A stretch of DNA of 15,754 bases from Lentisphaeria bacterium (lineage in GTDB: Bacteria; Verrucomicrobiota; Lentisphaeria; Victivallales; Victivallaceae): NCBI GenBank assembly GCA_900768515.1, contig CAAGDG010000172.1, positions 1 to 15,754 on the forward strand, in the 5' to 3' direction. Of the stretch, positions 1 through 5,375 are shown in pieces (position 1 is the stretch's first letter; the number at the start of each line of letters is the position of its first letter). Both the position numbers and the translations under genes were made by a program. The notes below the pieces were generated by a model, which did no database searches, was not told the DNA's origin, and worked only from the letters and a program-made list of their open reading frames with translations.

Positions 1-277
1 CCCGGTCAGAGAGGTTTCATTTCTTGGTGGTCTGCTCCATGGTTATCGACGAGAACAAGCGGCGGCGTGAGCGTGAGGAATTTATGCACCCCCGTTACGC
101 GCGCGTGAGGATTTTCACTCTTGTCAGAAAAAATAGGGGTTTTATGACAGTCTGCCAGTCTGATTTTTTCGTAAGCCAGGTCATGTGTAGAGACCGGAAG
201 TTCGAATCTCTTTTCTACCATTTTCGCGATGTTCAAACTCTTTTTTGAGGAAGAATGAAGTTCCAGTTTCTCACGGA

Positions 278-327
278 GAATTTTTCGAGAAGTGAAAATG
301 CTCCTCCTTTTGAGACTCGAAAAATTC
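278..327. repeat. Perfect 12-bp inverted repeat, 26-nt spacer
   Basis: The left arm GAATTTTTCGAG (278-289) is the exact reverse complement of CTCGAAAAATTC (316-327). Part of the left arm recurs as a direct copy: GAGAATTTTTC occurs at 276-286 and again at 344-354. The arms are AT-rich and no T-run follows directly, so this is not a typical terminator. It may belong to the same repeat unit as the 377-410 palindrome. Confidence 0.6.
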
Positions 328-376
328 GCCATTTTGAGGTGGAGAGAATTTTTCTGGAAAATAAAAAAATGGTCCA

Positions 377-410
377 CCAACTTTTCTTTTCACGAGAAAA
401 GAAAAGTTGG
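377..410. repeat. Perfect 15-bp palindrome with 4-nt loop
   Basis: CCAACTTTTCTTTTC (377-391) is followed by the loop ACGA (392-395) and the exact complementary arm GAAAAGAAAAGTTGG (396-410). The inner AAAAGAAAAG motif is repeated directly downstream at 412-421, 15 bases from its first copy. On the minus strand the hairpin is followed about nine bases later by ATTTTTTTATTTT, so it could act as a weak minus-strand terminator for the dehydrogenase operon. A dispersed repeat or the core of a small mobile element is equally possible. Confidence 0.7.
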
Positions 411-540
411 CAAAAGAAAAGCGGAGTGGCGCGCCTCCGTTTCACTACGGCTTGATCGTGGTTCTCCGTTACCTCTCCACAGAAGGATAATGCCATATCC
501 ATATTCTCAAGGCAAGAAGAGGATTCGCCGGTATTCTTCC

Positions 541-566
541 CCTCTTCCCATATTGCAGGGGAGAGG
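541..566. repeat. Short hairpin downstream of dehydrogenase gene
   Basis: CCTCTTCCC (541-549) can pair with GGGGAGAGG (558-566) over nine bases with one G-T pair and an 8-nt loop. It sits about 40 bp beyond the dehydrogenase stop codon at 603. No T-tract follows on either strand, so a termination role is uncertain. Confidence 0.35.
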
Positions 567-602
567 AGAAGATCGGCTCCCGCGCCACCGTCGGCTTCTG
601 AA

Positions 603-1895
603 TTACGGTTCCCGGAATTCAATTACCCGGTGTTCACGCATCGCACGATCCGCGTAAAAGCCGATTTTGTGACCGTTGATCGAATCGGAGAGCATCGTGC
701 AGGAAATGGAGGGACTTCCCCCATCCAGCAAGGAAACGAAGTCCGCCACCAGCCGGCCATCGCCGCCGCCGTGACCGCCGAAGGCGCCCGTGGTGTCCCC
801 GAGGTCGGCCAGATTGAACCGCTCCTCGTGCGTCTCGCAGCCCGGCCGGGTGTCGATGTGACGGAGGGTAAACTCGTTGTCATCGAACACCCCCTCCAGT
901 TCGCCGGTCGTCCCCAGCAGGTGGATCTTGCGCATCGGACGGCTGGCGCCGCCAACCAGGTTGTGCGTGGCGACAGTGCCATCGGCGAACTCCACCACCA
1001 CCGACTGCCGGTCGGCCACGTTGTTATCCATCTTCCAGATGCAGCGGGAGTAAGGGTTGGAGGGATCCCGGAGACGGGCGGTCTTGGCCTCGATCGACAG
1101 GTCGCCGGACTCCTCCAGTTCCGGCCAGACATAGAAAACCCAGCGGTCCGGATGATTCAGATAGAGCTGGCGCACCGAATACGGACACTCCTTCTCGATC
1201 GGACAATCCAGCAGGCAGTGCTCCCCGGAGTTCGCCGGTGCGTTTTCCCTCGTAAAGTAGTGAAGCCCCCCGAAACTGGCCACCCGGACCGGCGAAACCC
1301 CGCTCATATACCAGGTCAGGAGATCGAGGTCGTGGCAGCACTTCGACATCAGAAACGAGGAGCCGCACTCATCCTCCCGGTGCCACTTGCCGCGGGCGAA
1401 CGCGGTCGAATAGTGGTGGTAACTGACGTGCTCGGCGGTTTCAAGCGTGATCAGACGGCCGATCTCTCCGGCAAGAACCCGGCGTTTCAGTTCGTAATAG
1501 AAGGGCGCGTAACGCAGCACATGGCAAATCATCACCTTCCGTCCGGTTTTCCGGACCGCCGCGGAAAGCGCCTCCACCTCCTCGATGCTGACTGCGAACG
1601 GTTTTTCCAGAAGCACATCGTAACCGCGTTCCAGAAGCGGAATCGTGGTCGGCACATGCTGCCGGTCCATGGTTCCGTTGATGATCGCGTCGGCCTGTTT
1701 CGGAAGCGCGGCCAGCTCTTCCGCCGAGGAATAACACTGTTCCGGGGCGAGACCGAACTTCTTCGCCGTCATGGCACGCCGCTCCGGCGAGGGATCGGCG
1801 ACGCCGACAATTTTGAGTTTCTCCGGAAAATCCAGCGCGTAATTCGCATATCCGACCGCGCGGTGTCCGGCTCCGACGATGATTGCCGTTACCAT
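603..1895 (-). CDS. Gfo/Idh/MocA family NAD(P)-dependent oxidoreductase
   Basis: This 430-residue protein is a predicted cytoplasmic dehydrogenase of sugars, inositols or related polyols; the substrate cannot be read from sequence. The N-terminal Rossmann fold shows GAGHRAVG at residues 8-15 and the family EKP signature at 97-99 (catalytic-type Lys98). The second domain carries SKCCHDLD at 184-191, where His188 and Asp191 occupy the usual catalytic positions but the common D-x-G before the His is replaced by S-K-C. A cysteine cluster C227-x3-C231-x5-C237, with a further Cys285, lies in an insertion; I recall similar cysteines in related proteins from polysaccharide degraders, and they may bind a metal. 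The ATG at 1895 overlaps the TGA of the regulator upstream (TGATG) and is preceded by AGGAAAGGAAGG, so the two genes are translationally coupled. The regulator therefore probably senses the substrate or product of this enzyme's pathway. Family assignment is firm and the substrate unknown. Confidence 0.9.
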   Translation of the reverse strand: MVTAIIVGAGHRAVGYANYALDFPEKLKIVGVADPSPERRAMTAKKFGLAPEQCYSSAEELAALPKQADAIINGTMDRQHVPTTIPLLERGYDVLLEKPFAVSIEEVEALSAAVRKTGRKVMICHVLRYAPFYYELKRRVLAGEIGRLITLETAEHVSYHHYSTAFARGKWHREDECGSSFLMSKCCHDLDLLTWYMSGVSPVRVASFGGLHYFTRENAPANSGEHCLLDCPIEKECPYSVRQLYLNHPDRWVFYVWPELEESGDLSIEAKTARLRDPSNPYSRCIWKMDNNVADRQSVVVEFADGTVATHNLVGGASRPMRKIHLLGTTGELEGVFDDNEFTLRHIDTRPGCETHEERFNLADLGDTTGAFGGHGGGDGRLVADFVSLLDGGSPSISCTMLSDSINGHKIGFYADRAMREHRVIEFREP

Positions 1896-2974
1896 CAGAT
1901 CCTTCCTTTCCTGCTTTCCCGGGAGTTCCCGGCAAAATCCCCTGTTTCCAGTAAAACACCATCCGGCCCGGTCACCCGAACTGGAATCAAACGCGATTCC
2001 GGAGGTCGACCGGGGTTTCCGATCACCTCCCGCAGCAGCGCGCAGAGTTCCCGCGCCAGCATACCGTAATTGAAATCAAGTCCCGGACGCCGGTCCGACG
2101 GCGGTTCATCCACAATCCGGGCCGAATAGAGTTCGATCGAATCGGGAATCCGGATGTTTCCACGCTCCAGAATCCGGCGGAATTCCGGTTCCGGGATTGA
2201 ACTGTAGATGGCGCTCGGCAGTTTCGGAAGCGCCAGAAGAGCCCGAATCTCCTCCTGAAGCCGTTCCTCCTCGGCGCCTTCCGCCCCCGGATAACGGAAC
2301 AATTCAGGATGAAAGATCGCATAGGCATCCATCACGTCCAAATAAGTTGAAAAGATGATCTCCCGGAAATATTCCAGCACATGACGCGGACAGATCATCG
2401 CAATCCGGCGGTGGCCCCGGCGGACCAGCGCCGTCAGAAAGCTCCGCAACGCCCGCTCATGGTCGAAGTCCACGGAATTCACACCCCACTCGCGCGGCAT
2501 CCGGTTGGCAGCGACAAAGGGGATTCCGCTGAGCTTCAACCGGTAGGCGGCGTCCCGATCGAGGCTGCTCTGCAGAAAAATCACCCCGTCCACTTCGAGC
2601 GTCTCCCAGAATTTCCCGCCGGCGAACAACCCGCGATCCGGCGCAGCGATGGCAACCAGACGCTTCCCCGCGGACTCAAACTGCCGCTGAAACTCCCGGT
2701 TCCACCGCCCGGTCGGCTGAAACATCCCGGTGCTGAACACCGCGATGTTGCCGGTCTCCGGACGCCCGCCTCCCTGCGGACCAATCCGGAATCCCTGATT
2801 CCCGTTCGGCACGATCAGCCCGGCAGCGGAAAGTTCCCGGAGCGCCCGCAGCACAGTCCGGGAATTCGCCTGGAAAAGCTCCCCCAGCAGACGCACCGAA
2901 GGCAGCCGTGAAACATAATCCCCCCGCCGGATCCCCTCCTCCAGCGTCTCCGCGATCTGCCGATACCGGGCCAT
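1895..2974 (-). CDS. GntR-HTH / LacI-type sensor hybrid transcriptional regulator
   Basis: The roughly 359-residue protein starts with a GntR-type winged helix-turn-helix (about the first 65 residues, including LPSVRLLGELFQANSRTVLR). It is followed by a periplasmic-binding-protein fold of LacI/GalR type: a GNIAVFSTG first strand, VDGVIFLQ, GIPFVAANR and RRGHRRIAMICP segments. Such hybrids (AraR/GntR-LacI architecture) bind sugars in the C-terminal domain and release operator DNA. I chose the ATG at 2974 because GGGAGG lies five bases or so before it; an in-frame ATG six codons upstream (2992) has no ribosome binding site. The gene is first in a two-gene operon with the dehydrogenase and is preceded by a promoter and TGTTGYA repeats, which suggests autoregulation. 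The effector is unknown, though a monosaccharide or sugar acid is the obvious class. Confidence 0.88.
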   Translation of the reverse strand: MARYRQIAETLEEGIRRGDYVSRLPSVRLLGELFQANSRTVLRALRELSAAGLIVPNGNQGFRIGPQGGGRPETGNIAVFSTGMFQPTGRWNREFQRQFESAGKRLVAIAAPDRGLFAGGKFWETLEVDGVIFLQSSLDRDAAYRLKLSGIPFVAANRMPREWGVNSVDFDHERALRSFLTALVRRGHRRIAMICPRHVLEYFREIIFSTYLDVMDAYAIFHPELFRYPGAEGAEEERLQEEIRALLALPKLPSAIYSSIPEPEFRRILERGNIRIPDSIELYSARIVDEPPSDRRPGLDFNYGMLARELCALLREVIGNPGRPPESRLIPVRVTGPDGVLLETGDFAGNSRESRKGRI

Positions 2975-2998
2975 GGAACCTCCCGCATTCATTAAAAG

Positions 2999-3031
2999 TA
3001 CAACAAAACAATATGCAACACATATACAACA
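2999..3031 (-). promoter_or_regulatory. Triple TGTTGYA boxes, candidate regulator operator
   Basis: Read on the minus strand, TGTTGTA, TGTTGCA and TGTTGTA occur at 3025-3031, 3014-3020 and 2999-3005. They overlap the end of the predicted -10 box and continue toward the ribosome binding site. This is where a repressor would block transcription. Autoregulation by the hybrid regulator downstream is an inference. Confidence 0.4.
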
Positions 3032-3056
3032 TAACTTTTCAACCGCAATTTTTCAA
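3028..3056 (-). promoter_or_regulatory. Sigma-70-like promoter of regulator-dehydrogenase operon
   Basis: On the minus strand TTGAAA (3056-3051) is followed after 17 bases by TATGTT (3033-3028), about 54 bp before the chosen start at 2974. The -35 box matches the consensus at four of six positions and the surroundings are unusually AT-rich for this genome. The same -10 variant occurs in the gyrB promoter candidate. Confidence 0.5.
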
Positions 3057-3091
3057 TAGGCTTTTCTCCCAAAATGCAAAAAAATGCCGCC

Positions 3092-3148
3092 GAGACGGAG
3101 AGTGGAGGAAAGTGTAAAAGGAGGGAAGAAAAGGAAATGGGGGGAGAA
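3092..3148 (+). repeat. Purine-rich tract (57 nt, about five pyrimidines)
   Basis: The plus strand from 3092 to 3148 is almost entirely G and A, making the minus strand a long polypyrimidine tract. It sits in the gap between the end of the lipoprotein gene at 3225 and the regulator promoter at 3056. It has no coding sense. It might affect DNA structure or transcription, but nothing direct shows this. Confidence 0.45.
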
Positions 3149-3197
3149 TCCCGCAAGTCCCCCGGAGACGATCCACGTGTTTTCGCCGATCCCGGAA

Positions 3198-3215
3198 CCC
3201 GCGCCGGAACGCGGG
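3198..3215 (-). terminator. GC hairpin after last gene of the long operon
   Basis: CCCGCG (3198-3203) and CGCGGG (3210-3215) form a perfect six-pair stem with a six-base loop, ten bases past the lipoprotein stop codon at 3225. There is no T-tract after it on the minus strand, so it is at best a weak or factor-assisted terminator. Confidence 0.3.
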
Positions 3216-3224
3216 CGGCAACTT

Positions 3225-3632
3225 CTACCGCTTCAGTTCCACCGTTTCGCTCCAGACCGGAACCCTGTTTCCACGGCGAAAGAGAGCAAAGCTCCAGGCG
3301 GCCGCATCCCCGCGGCTCTGAAGCACCCAGGGGGCACCGGCTTCCAGCCGGATTCCGGCAACCGGCGCCGCTTCCGCCAAGACCCGCAACGCGGACGGCC
3401 CGGTGACACGGTCGGAATCCAGTTCCACGCTGCCGCCGGGAAGGTTCGGCAGGAGATACCCGATCAGTGAAGTCGCCAGAAACGACTCCGCCTCCGCCGC
3501 GCTCAGCGGACGGCGGCCGGAAGCCGGCACGATCTCCCCGGCCGGCGGATCTCCGGCCGGCAGGAACCAGCAGCAGCCGGAGAGAAAAAACACGCTTGAA
3601 AACACAGCGACGGCGATCGGCAGCGCTCTCAC
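3225..3632 (-). CDS. Small lipoprotein, LpoB/CsgG-like C-terminal end
   Basis: The 135-residue product has a signal peptide ending in the lipobox LSGC, with Cys20 as the lipidated residue, so it is predicted to be anchored to the inner or outer membrane facing the periplasm. The mature part has a helix-like stretch (SFLATSLIGYLLPNL) and ends in a strand pair with WSFALFRRGNRVPVWSETVEL. That ending resembles the terminal strands of LpoB, FlgT and CsgG-type lipoproteins, in which a short turn precedes a VW-S motif. This resemblance is by eye only and a function is not assigned. The start is GTG at 3632, overlapping the TGA of the preceding lipoprotein gene (GTGA) and preceded by GGAGGA, so translation is coupled. 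It is the last gene of the run that contains exbB, exbD and the TonB-like gene, so it may serve the same envelope system. Confidence 0.75.
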   Translation of the reverse strand: MRALPIAVAVFSSVFFLSGCCWFLPAGDPPAGEIVPASGRRPLSAAEAESFLATSLIGYLLPNLPGGSVELDSDRVTGPSALRVLAEAAPVAGIRLEAGAPWVLQSRGDAAAWSFALFRRGNRVPVWSETVELKR

Positions 3633-3925
3633 TTTTCCTCCTCCAGTTTCGGAACCGGCGTCAGAAGCCGGGCGGATGGAATATATTCAAGCAGCGGAAT
3701 CACCACCTCGAAAGGGGCCTCGCCGGAAGCGACGATCTCCACCACCGCGTCATCGCAATCGGGGAGCCTCGCCTCCAACTCCGGGCGTTCATACTCCCGA
3801 CCGTCCAGCCGGTAGCACCACCCCGCGTTCCCGTCCGGGACGATCTCAAGCCGGTGGGGAGCCGCCGGCGCGGCACAGCCGGCCAGCCAGAGAACAACCC
3901 AGGAGAACAGCAGAACTTTTCTCAC
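3629..3925 (-). CDS. Small lipoprotein resembling an ExbD periplasmic domain
   Basis: The 98-residue product has a signal peptide with lipobox LAGC (Cys17) followed by about 80 residues. The mature part runs PDG, then a strand, then DGREYERPELEARL, then VVEIVASGEAPFEVVIPLLE. This is the order seen in the periplasmic domain of ExbD/TolR, including the ExbD of this operon: PDG, QPVSPELLKQRF, SIVIRADREVPSGAVAEIM. Unlike ExbD it has no transmembrane motor helix with the essential Asp; it is lipid-anchored instead. It could bind the ExbB-ExbD-TonB complex or compete for the ExbD binding partner; this is inference. The start is GTG at 3925 with GAGGGGG upstream. It follows the zinc-ribbon gene by nine bases and overlaps the next lipoprotein gene by four. 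If the ExbD resemblance is chance, it is a lipoprotein of unknown function. Confidence 0.75.
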   Translation of the reverse strand: MRKVLLFSWVVLWLAGCAAPAAPHRLEIVPDGNAGWCYRLDGREYERPELEARLPDCDDAVVEIVASGEAPFEVVIPLLEYIPSARLLTPVPKLEEEK

Positions 3926-3934
3926 GGCGCCCCC

Positions 3935-4180
3935 TCACTCCAGATCCTGCCGCTTGCGGCAGATGCAGATGGAATTGCAACGCGGACAACGGGTCAAACT
4001 GACCGGTTCTTTGATGATAAACGAGTGGTGGCAGCTGTCGCAGTGGAACAACCTGCTGTTGCTCAGATTCCAGGCGTGATTCTTGACCCGCATCAGTTCG
4101 CGACACCAGAGAATCGCAATAAAGAGAATCCAGAGGGCGAGATAACCGAACAGCGCCCCGGCCAATGTCATTCCGATCAT
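3935..4180 (-). CDS. Small membrane protein with C-terminal zinc ribbon
   Basis: The 81-residue product has one hydrophobic helix at about residues 5-26 and then a basic linker, so the C-terminus is most likely cytoplasmic. The C-terminal half carries two CxxC knuckles, Cys47-Cys50 and Cys65-Cys68, the second in RCPRCNS, with extra cysteines at 72 and 74. This is the pattern of a zinc ribbon. I recognise no named family. The ATG overlaps the stop codon of the TonB-like gene (ATGA), so it is translated along with it and probably acts with the ExbB-ExbD-TonB complex. A zinc-binding regulatory or assembly role at the inner membrane is possible, but nothing in the sequence proves it. Confidence 0.75.
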   Translation of the reverse strand: MIGMTLAGALFGYLALWILFIAILWCRELMRVKNHAWNLSNSRLFHCDSCHHSFIIKEPVSLTRCPRCNSICICRKRQDLE

Positions 4181-4896
4181 GAACGCACCTCCGGTTCCGG
4201 CCAGCAGACCGTGACGACTCCTTCGTTTCCGGAGAGTGCCCCGCCGGCGGCGGAGACCGCGTGGAGCGCGGCGGAATCAAACTCCGGGTTTCCGCACGAT
4301 TCCTCCAGGCGAATCCGCAGAAACGCTCCGGCACGCCACCAGACAATCACCGTGGGCGCCGCAACCTTCCCCGCCGCCTCCGGCACCTCCAGGGGGAGCG
4401 ACAACTTCCGGAATGCGCCATCGAAAACCTGCACCTGACGACGCTCCGGCACCGAACGTGGGAAGGGATATGAAAAAAGTTCAAACCGGCAGTCCGGTTC
4501 CGTCTCATCTCCCGCCGCCACCGGCAGCGGAGAAAAACCCGGCAGCGCCCGGACCGCGGGGGCCGGGCACGACAATGCGGTCCGCCGGGTTCCGAAAGGG
4601 CGCTCCCCCCGGTCCCGCACCAGGGCGGCATAACTGGAATCATGATCCGCACGGGCAATCAACGCCGGATCCTGCACCTTCAGCCAGCGTTCAAACATCT
4701 GTTGCTCCGGCTCCGGCAGTGCGGCGACGTTGAGCAGCGTCACCCCGCCCCCCCCGGCGGAACCGGAAATATGCTTTTCCGGCTCATATCCGGCCAGGTA
4801 GAAGAGCAGAACGTGGACGGCAACGGCCAGCACCAGCGCTTCCGCGCTGATCAAATACGGACGGTTGACCGAAAGCCTGAACCATTTTCCACGCAC
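4177..4896 (-). CDS. TonB-like energy transducer
   Basis: The predicted 239-residue protein has a short basic N-terminus, one transmembrane helix at about residues 17-36 containing His28, and a periplasmic remainder. His28 sits where the TonB family keeps a conserved membrane His; the family Ser four residues before it is Ala here. The C-terminal part, about 180-235, reads LRIRLEESCGNPEFDSAALHAV, matching the TonB C-terminal pattern (strand, S-G-N/D-P-x-x-D-x-A-A-L-x-A-V). The middle lacks the usual long Pro-Lys/Pro-Glu spacer and is only moderately proline-rich. Its role would be to carry energy from ExbB-ExbD to outer-membrane receptors. The start is chosen as GTG at 4896 because GGGGAG lies just upstream and the frame before this lies inside exbD; a TTG overlapping the exbD stop is the alternative. 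It begins 14 bases after exbD and overlaps the zinc-ribbon gene by four. Confidence 0.75.
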   Translation of the reverse strand: MRGKWFRLSVNRPYLISAEALVLAVAVHVLLFYLAGYEPEKHISGSAGGGGVTLLNVAALPEPEQQMFERWLKVQDPALIARADHDSSYAALVRDRGERPFGTRRTALSCPAPAVRALPGFSPLPVAAGDETEPDCRFELFSYPFPRSVPERRQVQVFDGAFRKLSLPLEVPEAAGKVAAPTVIVWWRAGAFLRIRLEESCGNPEFDSAALHAVSAAGGALSGNEGVVTVCWPEPEVRS

Positions 4897-4910
4897 GACG
4901 CCACTCCCCG

Positions 4911-5375
4911 TCAAGGCCCAAACACCGTGGCCTGGCGACGCTCCGGCGGCGTCACCGCGATGAAACTCGACAACTTGGCAGCCTCGGCCAGCGCCATGAT
5001 CTCCGCGACGGCGCCGGAGGGGACCTCCCGGTCGGCGCGGATCACAATTGATGCGGTCCGCGCCCGCCCCTGCACCTCGCCGAACCGCTGCTTGAGCAGT
5101 TCCGGCGAAACCGGCTGATCGTTGAAATAGAGCAGGGGCTTTCCATCCGGTCCCGGCGCCAGCGTCACGATATATTTCTCCAGATCCGCCACGCCGGAGG
5201 TCCGGACCCGGGGAAGATTCACGCTGATCCCCGACACCCGCACAAACGAACTGGAAAGGAAAAAGAAAATCAACACCAGAAACAGAATGTCCACCAGCGC
5301 CGTCAGCTCCGGCCATCCGGAGAGCGGCTTCAACCGCGTCTGGTAACGGCGGCGCCCGATTTCGTGCCGGATCAT
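4911..5375 (-). CDS. exbD: Biopolymer transport protein ExbD/TolR
   Basis: The 154-residue protein has a short basic cytoplasmic tail, a transmembrane helix at about residues 24-45 (ELTALVDILFLVLIFFFLSS) and a periplasmic domain. Asp29 in the helix is the proton-carrying residue conserved in ExbD, TolR and MotB. The periplasmic part shows the family pattern, with a strand followed by PVSPELLKQRF and SIVIRADREVPSGAVAEIM. With ExbB it forms the motor that uses the proton gradient to energise the TonB-like protein encoded next. Length is normal for the family. Its ATG overlaps the exbB stop (ATGA), giving coupled, roughly matched translation. TolR is the alternative name, but the TonB-like neighbour favours ExbD. 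Confidence 0.92.
   Translation of the reverse strand: MIRHEIGRRRYQTRLKPLSGWPELTALVDILFLVLIFFFLSSSFVRVSGISVNLPRVRTSGVADLEKYIVTLAPGPDGKPLLYFNDQPVSPELLKQRFGEVQGRARTASIVIRADREVPSGAVAEIMALAEAAKLSSFIAVTPPERRQATVFGP

Larger units (their letters stand above)
1..602. other. Gene-free, AT-richer region with inverted repeats
   Basis: No reading frame here resembles a known protein, has a good ribosome binding site and shows the GC-rich codon use of the neighbours. The short overlapping frames on both strands have low-complexity Lys/Phe/Arg-rich translations. Roughly positions 100-420 are clearly richer in A and T than the rest of the window. The region holds two perfect inverted repeats (278-327 and 377-410), a GC-containing hairpin (541-566) and a tRNA T-arm-like string near 196-220, listed separately. 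It lies 3' of the dehydrogenase gene that ends at 603. It could be an intergenic repeat element, the edge of a mobile element or an uncharacterised RNA; the sequence alone does not decide. Confidence 0.6.

Noticed and set aside
100..230. Complete tRNA or tmRNA gene
   Set aside because: Only a T-arm-like piece and CCA are visible. No matching 5' acceptor strand, D-arm or anticodon arm could be found by eye.
24..248. Small plus-strand frame of 74 codons in the first 250 bases
   Set aside because: There is no good ribosome binding site, the composition is unlike the neighbours, and a longer frame overlaps on the other strand. Neither looks like a real protein.
1..602. CRISPR array
   Set aside because: The repeats are inverted or short direct copies without regular spacing, spacers or cas genes.
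630..2069. Open frame of 479 codons antisense to the dehydrogenase and regulator end
   Set aside because: It spans two real genes on the other strand and has no recognisable domain or supporting start context.
4897..5316. N-terminal extension of the TonB-like frame through exbD
   Set aside because: This part is the out-of-frame shadow of exbD (Gly/Ala/Arg-rich), while the true protein begins with a basic stretch and membrane helix after 4896.
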